From: Peptococcaceae bacterium
Lineage (GTDB): Bacteria; Bacillota; Peptococcia; DRI-13; PHAD01
Direction of reading: 5' to 3'
DNA: 64,000 bases
NCBI GenBank assembly: GCA_024655825.1
Contig: JANLFJ010000010.1
Coordinates: 25,151 to 89,150 of the forward strand
Shown: piece after piece, positions 33,086-46,322 of the stretch
Layout of the letters: each line of letters starts with the position of its first letter
Position numbering within the stretch: the stretch's first letter is position 1
Position numbers and translations under genes: made by a program
The notes under the pieces: generated by a model
What the model saw: the letters and a program-made list of their open reading frames with translations, nothing else
Databases searched by the model: none
Told to the model about the DNA's origin: nothing

Positions 33086-34228
33086 TTGGAAAGGCACGGA
33101 TTTTTGAAAAAAATAACCGCGATCCTGACCGTTTTCTGTTTTATTGTGACAGCGCTGGTCTGCCTTTTTTATTTTACCTGCAGCGCGGAAATAAACAGGA
33201 TGCTCGAGGTTGGTTTTCTGATCAAAACCCAGTACCTGCATGACGTGACGGTTAAGCAGCTCCTGAAGGGGGCTGCCAGGGGCATGGTGGAGTCGCTCGA
33301 CGACCCTTACTCCGTTTTTATGGACGCTCAAGAGTATAACGACCTGCAGCGCTATATCCAGGGGAGCTTCGGCGGGATAGGCATTTACGTTGAGGTCACC
33401 AAGGACAGGAAACTGGTGGTTTCTTCGCCTATTGAAGGCACTCCGGCTTACAAAGCGGGGATAAAGAGAGGGGACATCATCATCAAGGTTGATGACGCCT
33501 TTACAAGTGAAATGGAATACGACGAGGCCATTGCCAGGATGAGGGGCGAGCCGGGAACAAAAGTAAAAATAAGCGTGATGCGGGAAGGGATGACCAAGCT
33601 GCTCGATTTTACCTTAACCAGGGAGATAATAGATATTCCTTCGGTGGAAAGCCGGGTCCTGGAAAACAATATCGGCTACCTGCGCTTAAAGGTTTTTTCC
33701 AGCAACACCGACGAGATTGCGGCAAAACACCTCAAGAGCCTGCAGGAGAAAGGAATAAAAGCACTGATCCTTGACCTCCGCGACAACCCCGGCGGTGACC
33801 TGGAAACGGCGGTGAACATAGCCGATTACCTGATCCCGGAAAGCCCGATCGTCTATATTGTCAATAAAAGCGGTTATACCCAGACATATAAGTCCGCCGA
33901 CCGGAATTATCTTCATCTTCCCCTCGTCGTTTTAATCAACGGGGGGAGCGCCAGCGCGTCCGAGGTCCTGTCAGGAGCCGTCAAGGATACGGGAGCGGGT
34001 GTCTTGATGGGAGAAAAGACTTTCGGCAAAGGTATTGTCCAGGGCATTTTCCCGCTGGGGAAAGGAGAGGGACTGAAGCTCACGACTTCAAAGTACCTCA
34101 CCCCTGCCAAGAAAGACATACACGAAAAGGGGATCGAGCCCGACATCGTCGTAGCGCAGCCGGCTGCCGCGAGCGAGGATGTTCAGCTGAAAAAAGCCCT
34201 CGAGTACCTTAAAAGTCGCTTGAAGTGA
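33086..34228 (+). CDS. ctpA: Carboxy-terminal processing protease, S41 family (CtpA/CtpB-like)
   Basis: Secreted or membrane-anchored serine protease (380 aa). An N-terminal anchor (ITAILTVFCFIVTALVCLFY) is followed by a PDZ domain (SFGGIGIYVEVTKDRKLVVS, YKAGIKRGDIIIKVDDA) and an S41 core with LILDLRDNPGGDLETAVNIA, the Ser motif GGSASASEVLSGAVKDTGA and the Lys motif GEKTFGKGIVQGIF. In Bacillus CtpB acts in sporulation signalling. The start TTG 33086 has only a modest ribosome site. Confidence 0.92.
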   Translation: MERHGFLKKITAILTVFCFIVTALVCLFYFTCSAEINRMLEVGFLIKTQYLHDVTVKQLLKGAARGMVESLDDPYSVFMDAQEYNDLQRYIQGSFGGIGIYVEVTKDRKLVVSSPIEGTPAYKAGIKRGDIIIKVDDAFTSEMEYDEAIARMRGEPGTKVKISVMREGMTKLLDFTLTREIIDIPSVESRVLENNIGYLRLKVFSSNTDEIAAKHLKSLQEKGIKALILDLRDNPGGDLETAVNIADYLIPESPIVYIVNKSGYTQTYKSADRNYLHLPLVVLINGGSASASEVLSGAVKDTGAGVLMGEKTFGKGIVQGIFPLGKGEGLKLTTSKYLTPAKKDIHEKGIEPDIVVAQPAAASEDVQLKKALEYLKSRLK

Positions 34229-34241
34229 AGGGGGGAAACCG

Positions 34242-35489
34242 GTGTTCCCGTTTTTGGCCCTCATGCCTTTAATGTTGCAAACGTTTTTTTCCCTGCTTGC
34301 CGACTGGCTGTTTTGGGTTATCGTGCTGCTGGTGGCCCTGCAGTACCGGAGAATGGCCGCCGCTTCCTGGCAGCTTTTTGACCTGCCCGGGGAACCGGTA
34401 TGGCCGTCCGTGTTGATAGCGGCCGGTTTCGGCATCGCCGGCGGGTTCTTTGCCAGCATTCTTATCGTTATCGTAGGCATATCCGTCCTGGAACTGGGCA
34501 TCAGCTACCTGTGGATCACAGCGTTGATCCTGATGCTGTTCCAGCAGCGGTTCCTGTGTTTTGCTTACGCCGGCGGGGTTCTTTCCCTATCCAGGCTGCT
34601 CTTCGGTTTTCCCGAGGTCAGCGTGGCGCAGTTGATGGGGCTGGTGGCCATCCTCCACATGGTCGAGTCGCTCCTTATCCTTGCCAGCGGGCACCTGGAA
34701 CCGCTGCCGGTTTATGTTCGCACCGGGCAGGGACGCGTGGTGGGGGGTTACAACCTGCAGAAATTCTGGCCCCTGCCGCTCATTGCCCTGCTTGCCTGGA
34801 TGGTCCCCGGCGAGGAAATCATTAAAGGGGCTGTTCACATGCCTGACTGGTGGCCCCTTATTAAAACCGAACTGCTCCAGGGCAAGGGCGAACCGCTGTA
34901 TGTGATGATGCCTGTGGTGGCGGCCCTCGGCTACGGGGACATCGCCATCACCGCCGCGCCCGGCGAGAAGACCAGGACTGCCGCCCTGGAACTGGCCGTA
35001 TACAGCCTCATCCTGCTGCTCATGTCCATTGCGGCCAGTCACCTGCCCGCGGTGTCCTTTGTTCCCGCTCTTTTCGGGCCGCTTGGCCATGAGTTCCTGA
35101 TCCGCGCCGGCCAGCGCCGGGAACTGCGGGGCCAGCCGGTTTTTGTCCAGCCGGAACGCGGGGTCATGGTTCTCCACGTGTTGCGCGGTTCTCCCCTGCA
35201 GAAAGCCGGCGTGCGCAGGGGCGACATTCTCCTTTCTGTTGACGGTTGCCCTGTGGACGGCGCGCATGAAGTGCGCGAAATACTGTTGGAGACGGCAGGA
35301 GCGGTAGAAGTGGAATACCTTTCCGGCAAAAAACGCGAATGGCGGCGTTCCTTAGCGCCCAGGAGCGGCGGGGAGCCGCTGGGATTTGTACCGGCGCCGG
35401 GGATTTACGAAACATCTTTCCTGGAAATGGCCGGTTCGGTCAGCCCTCTCCGGCGGTGGTGGAGCAGAGCGAGAAAACGCTTTCGTTGA
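34242..35489 (+). CDS. MinJ-like PDZ-domain membrane protein
   Basis: 415 aa with about eight hydrophobic segments in the first 260 residues (for example LFWVIVLLVALQYRRM and LIAAGFGIAGGFFASILIVI), then a C-terminal cytoplasmic PDZ domain (GVMVLHVLRGSPLQKAGVRR, GDILLSVDG). Topology, length and place between ctp and uvrB match Bacillus MinJ (YvjD), which links DivIVA to MinD. Sequence identity cannot be judged by eye, so I leave the symbol empty. GTG 34242 follows GGGGGGAAA. Confidence 0.75.
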   Translation: MFPFLALMPLMLQTFFSLLADWLFWVIVLLVALQYRRMAAASWQLFDLPGEPVWPSVLIAAGFGIAGGFFASILIVIVGISVLELGISYLWITALILMLFQQRFLCFAYAGGVLSLSRLLFGFPEVSVAQLMGLVAILHMVESLLILASGHLEPLPVYVRTGQGRVVGGYNLQKFWPLPLIALLAWMVPGEEIIKGAVHMPDWWPLIKTELLQGKGEPLYVMMPVVAALGYGDIAITAAPGEKTRTAALELAVYSLILLLMSIAASHLPAVSFVPALFGPLGHEFLIRAGQRRELRGQPVFVQPERGVMVLHVLRGSPLQKAGVRRGDILLSVDGCPVDGAHEVREILLETAGAVEVEYLSGKKREWRRSLAPRSGGEPLGFVPAPGIYETSFLEMAGSVSPLRRWWSRARKRFR

Positions 35490-35491
35490 TG

Positions 35492-35500
35492 TGATATAAT
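35492..35500 (+). promoter_or_regulatory. Extended -10 promoter before uvrB
   Basis: TGATATAAT (TGn plus TATAAT at 35495-35500), 59 bases before uvrB and just after the stop of the MinJ-like gene. No obvious -35 is needed for this type. No clear LexA box was seen. Confidence 0.45.
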
Positions 35501-35558
35501 AATATAACGAATATAACGCGAGCGGTTCAAGACCAAGTCGACACGGTGGTGAACAAAG

Positions 35559-37532
35559 ATGGGCGGCATCTTCAAACTGAAATCGGAATACCGCCCCCGG
35601 GGCGACCAGCCGCAGGCCATCGAGGCTCTTGCCGGCTGGCTGAAAAAGGGGGAGCGCATGCTCACCCTTTTGGGCGCTACGGGGACAGGCAAAACCTATA
35701 CCATGGCCCATGTCATTGAAAGGATCCAGAAGCCCACCCTGGTCATCGCCCACAACAAGACCTTGGCCGCCCAGCTCTGCAGCGAATTCAAGGAATTTTT
35801 CCCGGACAACGCTGTGGAGTATTTTGTCAGCTACTACGACTATTACCAGCCGGAGGCCTATGTGCCGCACACGGACACCTATATCGAGAAGGACTCCTCC
35901 GTCAACGAGGAGATCGAAAAGCTGCGCCACTCGGCCACCGCCGCCCTGTTTGAGCGGCGCGACGTCATCGTGGTGGCGAGCGTCTCCTGCATCTATGGCT
36001 TAGGCTCTCCCGAGGAGTACCGGGATCAGACCCTTTCGCTCAGGGTTGGGCAGAATATTGAACGGGAGGCGATCCTCCGGCGGCTGATCGATATCCAGTA
36101 CGACCGCAATGACCTCAATTTCGTCAGGGGCACCTTCCGGGTGAGGGGAGACGTTGTCGATATTTTCCCGGCCTCTTACGGGGAAAGGGCTGTGCGGGTG
36201 GAACTGTTCGGCGACGAGGTCGAGCGGATCGTGGAAGTTGACGCCCTGACGGGCGAAATAACAGGGATACGCCGCCATGTAAGCATCTTCCCCGCCAGCC
36301 ACTATGTCACCGGCAGGGAAAGAATGGAAGCGGCCGTCCGGGCAATAGAGATCGAACTGGAAGAGCGGCTCAGGTATTTTAAAGACAGGGGCAGGCTGCT
36401 GGAGGCCCAGCGCCTGGAAACGCGGACCCGCTACGACCTGGAGATGATGCGCGAGGCCGGCTTTTGTTCGGGGATTGAAAACTACTCTCGCCACCTGACG
36501 GGTAGGAAACCGGGGGAAGCCCCCTATACCCTGCTCGATTTTTTCCCCGACGATTTTTTGACGATCATCGACGAGTCACACCAGACAGTCCCGCAGCTGG
36601 GCGGGATGTACGAGGGCGACCGGTCGCGCAAGGAAGTCCTGGTCGAATACGGGTTCCGGCTGCCCTCGGCCCTGGACAACCGGCCCTTGCGTTTCGACGA
36701 GTTTGAACAGAAGATCGGGCAGGTGGTTTTCGTTTCGGCCACTCCCGGACCGTATGAACTCAAGAACAGCCGGGCGGTAGTGGAACAGATCATCAGGCCG
36801 ACGGGGCTGGTGGACCCCGAGGTGTTTGTTCGACCCGTCACCGGCCAGATTGACGACCTCATGGCCGAGATCGGGAAGCGCGTCGCGCGAAACGAGCGGG
36901 TGCTGGTGACCACCCTCACCAAGAAAATGGCCGAAGACCTCACCGATTACCTGCGCGAAGCGGGGATAAAGGTCCGCTACCTGCATTCCGAGATCAACAC
37001 CCTGGAGCGGATGGTGATCATCCGCGACCTGCGCCTGGGCGTCTTCGATGTCCTGGTGGGCATAAACCTGCTGAGGGAGGGGCTTGATCTCCCCGAGGTC
37101 TCGCTGGTCGCCATCCTCGATGCCGACAAGGAAGGCTTTCTCCGCTCGGAAAGGTCCCTGATCCAGACCATCGGCAGGGCCGCCCGCAACGTCAACGGCC
37201 AGGTCGTCATGTACGCCGACACGGTTACCGATTCCATGAAAAGGGCCATCGACGAGACCAACCGCCGCCGCAACATCCAGCTGGAATACAACCTCAGAAA
37301 CAATATAACGCCGCAGACGGTCAAAAAAGCCGTCCGCGACGTGCTCGAGGCCACCGTGGCGGCCGAGGCCAAGGCGCAGTACAAGATTGACGGGGCCGGG
37401 CTGCCGCGCGAGGAGATAAAAAATCTGATTGCCCGGCTGGATAAGGAAATGCGGTCGGCTGCCCGCGAACTGGCCTTCGAGCGCGCGGCTGAACTGCGCG
37501 ACATGATCATCGAACTGAAAGCCCAGCTGTAG
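35559..37532 (+). CDS. uvrB: Excinuclease ABC subunit B
   Basis: Damage-verification helicase of nucleotide excision repair (657 aa). Walker A is [20 protein letters not shown]; the beta-hairpin motif reads [20 protein letters not shown]; helicase motifs include [20 protein letters not shown] and [20 protein letters not shown]. The C-terminal UVR motif binds UvrC ([20 protein letters not shown]). First gene of uvrB-uvrA-uvrC. Confidence 0.96.
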   Translation: MGGIFKLKSEYRPRGDQPQAIEALAGWLKKGERMLTLLGATGTGKTYTMAHVIERIQKPTLVIAHNKTLAAQLCSEFKEFFPDNAVEYFVSYYDYYQPEAYVPHTDTYIEKDSSVNEEIEKLRHSATAALFERRDVIVVASVSCIYGLGSPEEYRDQTLSLRVGQNIEREAILRRLIDIQYDRNDLNFVRGTFRVRGDVVDIFPASYGERAVRVELFGDEVERIVEVDALTGEITGIRRHVSIFPASHYVTGRERMEAAVRAIEIELEERLRYFKDRGRLLEAQRLETRTRYDLEMMREAGFCSGIENYSRHLTGRKPGEAPYTLLDFFPDDFLTIIDESHQTVPQLGGMYEGDRSRKEVLVEYGFRLPSALDNRPLRFDEFEQKIGQVVFVSATPGPYELKNSRAVVEQIIRPTGLVDPEVFVRPVTGQIDDLMAEIGKRVARNERVLVTTLTKKMAEDLTDYLREAGIKVRYLHSEINTLERMVIIRDLRLGVFDVLVGINLLREGLDLPEVSLVAILDADKEGFLRSERSLIQTIGRAARNVNGQVVMYADTVTDSMKRAIDETNRRRNIQLEYNLRNNITPQTVKKAVRDVLEATVAAEAKAQYKIDGAGLPREEIKNLIARLDKEMRSAARELAFERAAELRDMIIELKAQL

Positions 37533-37589
37533 AAAGCTGAAAAAGAAACAAGGAAAAAGAAAACAGCCGCCAAAGAGGTAAAAAAAGGG

Positions 37590-40412
<2,823 letters not shown>

Positions 40413-40418
40413 AAGCGT

Positions 40419-42257
40419 GTGCTGGAGGAAAAATTGAAAAACCTTCCGGGCGAGACCGGCGTTTACCTGATGAAAGACGCCCAGGGCAAAATCATTTATG
40501 TCGGCAAGGCTTTGAACATCAAGAACCGGGTAAGGTCGTATTTCTTTTCCCGGCATGCCGACTCCCCCCGCACCCGCGCCCTCGTCAAGAATATTCATGA
40601 CCTGGAATACATTCTTACGGACAGCGAAATCGAGGCCCTGATCCTGGAAAGCAACCTGATCAAGGAGCATAAGCCGAAATACAACGTGCGCCTGACCGAT
40701 GACAAGAATTACCCCTATCTCAGGGTTTCGGTACAGGAGCCGTTCCCCCGCCTGGAGATTGTCCGCGCCCGTAAAAAAGACGGGGCCCGTTATTTTGGGC
40801 CGTATACCGACACGGGAGCGGTGAACGAGACGCTGCGGCTGATCAAAAAGATATTTCCCCTGCGCTCCTGCAAGCAGGCCGCCTTTGCCGGGCGGGACCA
40901 ACCGTGTCTCAATTATCACATCAACCGCTGCGCCGCACCGTGCCGCGGCGGGATAACTCCGGACGAATACCGGAAAATGGTTGATGAAGTCCTTCTTTTC
41001 CTGGAAGGAAAGCGTGAGGACCTGGTGAAAACCCTAAAGAGCAGGATGGAAAAAGCGGCGGAGGAACTGGAATTTGAAAAGGCCGCCGTGATAAGAGACC
41101 AGCTGCAGGCCGTGGAAAAGGTGGTTGCCAGGCAGAAAATCATCTCCGGGCGGGCTGCCGATATGGACGTGATAAACTGTGCTCGCAGCGTCAACCTGGC
41201 GTGCGTGGAGATATTCTTCGTGAGGGAAGGGAAGCTTTTGGGCAGGGACCATTTCTTCCTGGAAGGTGCCGGGGAGTCCGGAAGCGGGGAAATCCTGGGT
41301 TCGTTCATTAAGCAGTATTACAGCGAGGCGGGGCATATCCCTGCCGAGGTCCTGCTTCCCCAGCCGGCGGAAGAAGAAAGGGTCCTGGAAACCTGGCTTT
41401 CGGGAAAACGGGGCAGCCGCGTTCGCCTTCAGGTCCCGAAACACGGCGAAAAATACGCGCTGGTGGAGATGGCCGGCAAAAACGCGCTGGAGAGCCTGCA
41501 GCTCGAAGTCGGCAGGAGAGCGGTGCGGGACGGTATGAGCAGGGAAGCCCTGGCCCAAATCGCGCAGTATTTGGGCCTGCCCGGGGAGCCCGGGCGGATC
41601 GAGTGTTTTGACGTTTCCCATCTTCAGGGAGCGGAAACGGTGGCCTCCATGGTCGTTTTCGAGGACGGCAGGGCCAGCCCTTCCCAGTACCGCCGCTTCA
41701 GGATCAGGAATGTGGAAGGTCCCGACGACTTCGCCAGCATGGCCGAGGTGATAGAGCGCCGCTTTATTAAAGCCGCCGAGGGTGATGAAAAATTCAAAGA
41801 CCTTCCCGACCTGGTGGTGGTTGACGGCGGGAAAGGCCAGCTTTCGTCGGCCCGCCAAGCTATGGACCGCCTGGGGTATTCCCACATCACGGCCGTGGGA
41901 CTGGCCAAGGAGAATGAATGGGTGTACGTCGAAGGCAGTTCCGATCCCCTCATCCTGCCGCGTAATTCCCAGGGCCTTTACCTCCTGCAGAGGATACGCG
42001 ACGAAGCCCACCGTTTCGCCGTTTCCTACCATCGCCTGCTCAGGGGGAGGCGTAGCCTTTCTTCGGCCCTTGACGAGATACCGGGCATCGGGCCGAAGAG
42101 GAAGGCGGCCCTGTTAAAACATTACGGAATGTCCCTGAAAAAGCTGCTCAACGCTTCCGAAGAAGAATTATCAAGGGTGGAAGGGATAAACAGGGAAACG
42201 GCCCGGCAGGTGTGGGAATATTTTCACCCGGCTGAAATTAAGGAGACCGGCAAGTAG
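40419..42257 (+). CDS. uvrC: Excinuclease ABC subunit C
   Basis: Dual-incision nuclease (612 aa). The GIY-YIG domain is GVYLMKDAQGKIIYVGKALN; a UVR motif lies mid-protein (KAAEELEFEKAAVIRDQLQA). The RNase H-like second nuclease contains ECFDVSHLQGAETVASMVVF and LVVVDGGKGQLSSARQAM. Two C-terminal helix-hairpin-helix motifs follow (IPGIGPKRKAALLKHYGMSL). GTG 40419 has AAGAGGTGAA upstream. Completes the excision-repair operon. Confidence 0.95.
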   Translation: MLEEKLKNLPGETGVYLMKDAQGKIIYVGKALNIKNRVRSYFFSRHADSPRTRALVKNIHDLEYILTDSEIEALILESNLIKEHKPKYNVRLTDDKNYPYLRVSVQEPFPRLEIVRARKKDGARYFGPYTDTGAVNETLRLIKKIFPLRSCKQAAFAGRDQPCLNYHINRCAAPCRGGITPDEYRKMVDEVLLFLEGKREDLVKTLKSRMEKAAEELEFEKAAVIRDQLQAVEKVVARQKIISGRAADMDVINCARSVNLACVEIFFVREGKLLGRDHFFLEGAGESGSGEILGSFIKQYYSEAGHIPAEVLLPQPAEEERVLETWLSGKRGSRVRLQVPKHGEKYALVEMAGKNALESLQLEVGRRAVRDGMSREALAQIAQYLGLPGEPGRIECFDVSHLQGAETVASMVVFEDGRASPSQYRRFRIRNVEGPDDFASMAEVIERRFIKAAEGDEKFKDLPDLVVVDGGKGQLSSARQAMDRLGYSHITAVGLAKENEWVYVEGSSDPLILPRNSQGLYLLQRIRDEAHRFAVSYHRLLRGRRSLSSALDEIPGIGPKRKAALLKHYGMSLKKLLNASEEELSRVEGINRETARQVWEYFHPAEIKETGK

Positions 42258-42258
42258 C

Positions 42259-42267
42259 TGGTATACT
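42259..42267 (+). promoter_or_regulatory. Extended -10 promoter after uvrC
   Basis: TGGTATACT (TGn plus TATACT at 42262-42267), 65 bases upstream of the small membrane-protein gene. The -35 is not evident. Confidence 0.4.
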
Positions 42268-42331
42268 ATAATGTTAATGAAAGTAGAGATTAAATAAAAA
42301 CCCAATGACGTAAAAAAGGGGGCAAATTGCC

Positions 42332-42670
42332 ATGAATCTCCTCATTCGCTGGCTGCTGAACACCGTGGCCCTTGGCATCACCGCGTACCTCTTGGAGGGC
42401 ATAAAGGTGAGCGGTTTTGGCGCGGCCCTGGCGGCGGCTCTTGTCCTGGGGATCGTCAATGCCGTGATCCGCCCTTTGTTCATTATCCTTACGCTTCCGC
42501 TCAACTTCCTTACCCTGGGACTCTTTACCTTTGTCATAAACGGGATCATGTTGAAGCTGGCGGCCGCTCTCGTTCCCGGGTTCGAGGTGCGCGGCTTCTT
42601 GACGGCGGTTTTTGGCTCGATCCTTCTTTCCATCGCCAGCTTCATTCTTACCTCGCTGGTTAAAGATTAG
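42332..42670 (+). CDS. Phage holin family IV-like membrane protein
   Basis: 112-aa protein with four hydrophobic segments (LLNTVALGITAYLLEGIKVS, then FGAALAAALVLGIVNAVIRP). It matches the PF04020 family (often called phage holin, superfamily IV), with the pattern LGIVNAVIRPLFIILTLPLN and FLTLGLFTFVINGIMLKLAA. Despite the name, most chromosomal members are not in prophages and their role is unknown. No phage genes are nearby. Followed by a HAD phosphatase gene. Confidence 0.85.
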   Translation: MNLLIRWLLNTVALGITAYLLEGIKVSGFGAALAAALVLGIVNAVIRPLFIILTLPLNFLTLGLFTFVINGIMLKLAAALVPGFEVRGFLTAVFGSILLSIASFILTSLVKD

Positions 42671-42707
42671 CCGGCGGGCAAATGCTTGATATAACGGGAG
42701 GTTTATT

Positions 42708-43523
42708 GTGCCGGATATTAAATTGATTGCCATTGACCTGGACGATACCCTGCTTAAAAACGACTTGACCATTTCGCCGCGGGCCAAAAAAGCCATAACA
42801 AGGGCAGTGGAGTCCGGTGTCGCCGTTACTTTAGCCACAGGACGCATGTTTGCTTCGGCGCTTCCCTTTGCCCGCGATTTAAACCTTGACCTGCCGTTGA
42901 TTACTTACCAGGGGGCGCTGGTCAAGTACGCCGACGGGAGGGTTGTTTATCACCAGCCCCTGCCTCTTGGCCTGGCCAGGGAAGTGTCAAGGTTCTTGAA
43001 ACCATACGGGTACCATGTCAACGTGTATATTAACGATGAATTATACATGGAAAAGGACTCTCCGGAAGGCCAGCGCTATGCCGGTATAGCCAGGGTTCCC
43101 GTCCACCTGGTTGAAGACCTCCGGGCAGCACTGACGCAGGACCCTACCAAGATGCTGGTCATTGTCGAGGAACCGGAAATAGATTATCTTATTGCAGATT
43201 TAAAGAAAGAGTTTGCTGGGACGATAAACATAACAAAATCAAAATCGAATTTTCTGGAAATCGGGCACAAGGAAGCCACCAAGGGCAGGGCCTTGGAGAG
43301 CCTGGCCCGCAGTTTGGGGCTGGCGCCTTCCCGGGTGATGGCCATAGGCGACAGCTGGAATGATATAGATATGCTTGAATTTGCAGGGTTGGGCGTGGCT
43401 GTGGAAAATGCCGCGCCGGAAGTAAAACGGGCAGCCCGCTACATTACGCGCAGCAACGACGACGATGGTGTGGCGGAAGCCATCGAGAACCTGGTTCTGA
43501 GCGGTCTGAAAAGAGAGTTATAA
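42708..43523 (+). CDS. Cof-type HAD-IIB phosphatase
   Basis: 271-aa haloacid-dehalogenase-type hydrolase of the Cof subfamily. Motif I is LIAIDLDDTLLKNDLTIS with the nucleophile aspartates; motif II is VTLATGRMFASALPF; motif IV is VMAIGDSWNDIDMLEFAGLG. The substrate is probably a sugar phosphate or a phosphorylated cofactor, not deducible here. GTG 42708 follows GGGAGG. It may share an operon with the holin-like gene. Confidence 0.88.
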   Translation: MPDIKLIAIDLDDTLLKNDLTISPRAKKAITRAVESGVAVTLATGRMFASALPFARDLNLDLPLITYQGALVKYADGRVVYHQPLPLGLAREVSRFLKPYGYHVNVYINDELYMEKDSPEGQRYAGIARVPVHLVEDLRAALTQDPTKMLVIVEEPEIDYLIADLKKEFAGTINITKSKSNFLEIGHKEATKGRALESLARSLGLAPSRVMAIGDSWNDIDMLEFAGLGVAVENAAPEVKRAARYITRSNDDDGVAEAIENLVLSGLKREL

Positions 43524-43593
43524 AACGGGTCCCCTGTCTAATAATATTTGTAGATAGTATTTACTGGCGCCGGTAAAAAGGAGCAGGGGAAAG

Positions 43594-44334
43594 GTGAAAT
43601 TTTTTGGCGATTACCATGTTCATACCACCCTCAGCGACGGCCGGGGAACAGTGGAGGAAATGGTCGAGGCCGCCAGCCGCCGGGGCCTGAAAGAATTCGG
43701 CCTGGCGGAGCACGGCCCGGCCAGCATAGGTACGGGAGTGAAAGACGAGGGAGTCTATCTCACGATAAAAGAAAAATTGCGCGCCCTGCAGGCCGGTTAT
43801 CCCGACCTGCAGCTGTACACCGGCGCTGAGGCGGACATCATTGGTCCTGACGGGAGGCTTGACCTGAGCAAAAAGGTGATTAAACAACTGGATTACCTGC
43901 TGGTAGGACTGCACCCTTATGTTTTGCCCCAAAAAGCGGCGGGGGCGGCCTGGCTTTTGGCGAACCAGGCGCCGGGAAGGTTTTCTTTTTTAAAAAAGCG
44001 GGTAAAAAACTGGAATACCAAAGCCGTTGTCGAGGCGGTACACTCCTGCGGCGTGACGGCGTTGGCCCACCCCGGGCTCAAGATGGAAATCGACATCCCG
44101 GAGGCGGCGAGAGCCTGCTGCGCCCGGGACGTGGCCTGGGAAATTAACACGGGGCATAGATTTCCTTCCTGCCGGGAAGTCCTGGAAGCCGCCCGCTGCG
44201 GTGTTGACTTTATTGTCAACAGCGATGCCCATTTTCCCGAAACCGTCGGCTGCCTGGATTACGGGTCCTGGGTGCTGGAAAAAGCGGGAGTGCCCTGCGA
44301 GCGCGTGCGCAATGCGCTGCACGAGGAGGAGTGA
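43594..44334 (+). CDS. PHP-domain phosphoesterase
   Basis: 246-aa PHP-family protein. The N-terminal metal motif is [20 protein letters not shown]; others are [28 protein letters not shown] and a C-terminal [11 protein letters not shown]. It could be a histidinol-phosphatase-like or DNA-polymerase-type PHP phosphoesterase; YcdX-like is the closest look. GTG 43594 is the start. The stop overlaps the region of the rapZ start, suggesting translational coupling. Confidence 0.85.
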   Translation: MKFFGDYHVHTTLSDGRGTVEEMVEAASRRGLKEFGLAEHGPASIGTGVKDEGVYLTIKEKLRALQAGYPDLQLYTGAEADIIGPDGRLDLSKKVIKQLDYLLVGLHPYVLPQKAAGAAWLLANQAPGRFSFLKKRVKNWNTKAVVEAVHSCGVTALAHPGLKMEIDIPEAARACCARDVAWEINTGHRFPSCREVLEAARCGVDFIVNSDAHFPETVGCLDYGSWVLEKAGVPCERVRNALHEEE

Positions 44335-44342
44335 AAAGGGAT

Positions 44343-45236
44343 ATGGAAACAAAAAACGGTTTCGCTTTTCTGATCATCACCGGTTTATCGGGAGCGGGGA
44401 AGACGCACGCCATCAGGGCGTTGGAAGACCTGGGTTTTTTTTGTGTGGATAACCTGCCGCCCGCCCTGCTGCCCAAGTTCGCCGAGCTTTGCCTGGAAGC
44501 CAAGGGGCGAATAGAACAGATAGCCGTGGTAATCGATGCTCGGGGAGGACGGTTTTTTGACGACCTCTTTTTCGCCCTGGAGGAACTGCGGAAAAACGAG
44601 TATCCTTATGAAATCCTTTTCCTGGAAGCCAGCACGGAAGTCCTGGTCAAGCGTTTCAAAGAAACCAGGCGCCGTCACCCGCTCTCCGGCCAGGGGAGGC
44701 TGCTGGAGGACATACTCCTGGAACGCAAACGCCTCGAGGAGCTTCGCGGTATCGCCAACAAGATCATCGACACCTCGGAGATGACGACCGGGCAGCTCAA
44801 GACCCAGATAGTCGAGCTTTACGGCCCGCAGAACGAAAAGGTGAGGATGAACATTACGGTAATGTCCTTCGGCTACAAATACGGCATACCGCTTGACGCC
44901 GACCTGGTCATTGATGTGCGTTTCATTCCCAACCCTTTTTATGACCCTTCGCTGAGCGCGCTTACTGGCAATGAAGAAGAAGTGAAGGAGTATGTTCTCC
45001 AATCGCCCGTCACCGCGGAGTTTCTATTGAAATATTACGAGCTGCTCAACTTCCTGCTTCCCCATTACCTGGACGAAGGGAAGACCCACCTGGTGATAGC
45101 CATAGGCTGCACAGGCGGCCGCCACCGTTCGGTTGTGCTGGCCAACCGGATGGGAGAAATGCTATCCGGCAGCGAGTACAGGGTGTCCGTGCGGCACCGC
45201 GATATGCCTAAAGGCGCGGAGAGGGATCCGGTATGA
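44343..45236 (+). CDS. rapZ: RapZ/YvcJ nucleotide-binding protein
   Basis: P-loop protein of about 297 aa. Walker A is [20 protein letters not shown]; the C-terminal motif is [20 protein letters not shown]. In Escherichia coli RapZ tunes GlmZ RNA decay; the Bacillus YvcJ has GTPase activity and links to competence. ATG 44343 gives the normal N-terminus, but GTG 44331, overlapping the PHP stop, is possible. Part of the conserved rapZ-yvcK-whiA cluster. Confidence 0.92.
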   Translation: METKNGFAFLIITGLSGAGKTHAIRALEDLGFFCVDNLPPALLPKFAELCLEAKGRIEQIAVVIDARGGRFFDDLFFALEELRKNEYPYEILFLEASTEVLVKRFKETRRRHPLSGQGRLLEDILLERKRLEELRGIANKIIDTSEMTTGQLKTQIVELYGPQNEKVRMNITVMSFGYKYGIPLDADLVIDVRFIPNPFYDPSLSALTGNEEEVKEYVLQSPVTAEFLLKYYELLNFLLPHYLDEGKTHLVIAIGCTGGRHRSVVLANRMGEMLSGSEYRVSVRHRDMPKGAERDPV

Positions 45237-46321
45237 GGTTGAAAGAATGTTTCCGCCTAAAAAACGTTTACCAGAAGCACCACCTGAAAAGGGGGCCTCG
45301 CCTGGTGGTGATCGGGGGCGGCACGGGACTGGCTGTTTTATTGAGAGGCCTAAAGGAATACACCTCAAACCTTACGGCTGTCGTTTCAGTGGCCGATGAC
45401 GGGGGAAGTTCCGGCAGGCTGAGGGGCCAGTTCGGCATCCTCCCGCCGGGCGATCTCCGCAACTGCCTGGTTGCGCTGGCGGATACCGAGCCGGTGATGG
45501 AGAAACTGTTCAACTACCGCTTCACCAAGGGAGAACTGGCCGGGCACAACCTGGGCAATCTCCTCATCGCCGCCATGGCCGACCTGTCCGGCAGTTTTGA
45601 ATACGCCATCCGGGAAATCGGCAAGGTCCTGGCGATTCGCGGGCGCGTCATACCGTCCACCCTGGACCATATCGTGCTGGCGGCGGAACTGCAGGACGGT
45701 TCGATAATCATGGGCGAATCGAGTATTAACAGGACCCCCAAGCCCATAAAGAGGGTGTTCGCCGTTCCCGACAACCATGTGCCCGTTCCGGAAGCGGTCG
45801 AAGCCATCATGGAGGCCGACGCCGTGATCCTGGGACCGGGGAGCCTTTATACGAGCGTGATTCCAAACCTGCTGGTTCCCGGGATAGCGGAGGCGGTACG
45901 GGACGCCCCGGGGAAAAAAATATACGTCTGCAATATTATGACTCAGCCCAACGAAACCTTGCAGCACAAAGCCAGTGACCACCTGGAGGCCATCTTTCGC
46001 CACTCGTTTCCCAACCTGGTCCAGTACATGATAGTCAACAACAAGGAAATACCGCTGCCGCTCAGGGAGAGATACGCCAGGGAAGGCGCCGGGGTCGTGG
46101 AAATAGACATGGACGTGCTGGGCAAACTGCCGGTCAAAGTGATTTCCGATGCTCTCAGTGAAGAGGGCGACTATATCCGCCACAATCCCCACAAGCTGGC
46201 GCGCCTGATTGTCAGGCATATTTTGGGATTGAAGCAGCCCGCAGTTTTTGATGATAACGTCGACCGCCGCCGGCCGTGGGGACCTCTGGATAAAATAACC
46301 GAAAATTTCAGGGGGGAGTAA
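45233..46321 (+). CDS. yvcK: Gluconeogenesis factor YvcK/GlmR
   Basis: UDP-GlcNAc-binding family protein (362 aa), needed on gluconeogenic carbon in Bacillus. Motifs: [40 protein letters not shown] and [13 protein letters not shown], then [23 protein letters not shown] 45233 overlaps the rapZ stop as ATGA, implying coupling. Confidence 0.93.
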   Translation: MRLKECFRLKNVYQKHHLKRGPRLVVIGGGTGLAVLLRGLKEYTSNLTAVVSVADDGGSSGRLRGQFGILPPGDLRNCLVALADTEPVMEKLFNYRFTKGELAGHNLGNLLIAAMADLSGSFEYAIREIGKVLAIRGRVIPSTLDHIVLAAELQDGSIIMGESSINRTPKPIKRVFAVPDNHVPVPEAVEAIMEADAVILGPGSLYTSVIPNLLVPGIAEAVRDAPGKKIYVCNIMTQPNETLQHKASDHLEAIFRHSFPNLVQYMIVNNKEIPLPLRERYAREGAGVVEIDMDVLGKLPVKVISDALSEEGDYIRHNPHKLARLIVRHILGLKQPAVFDDNVDRRRPWGPLDKITENFRGE

Positions 46322-46322
46322 A

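Noticed and set aside
42332..42670. Prophage holin
   Set aside because: The family name suggests phage lysis, but there are no phage genes around and chromosomal members are common.
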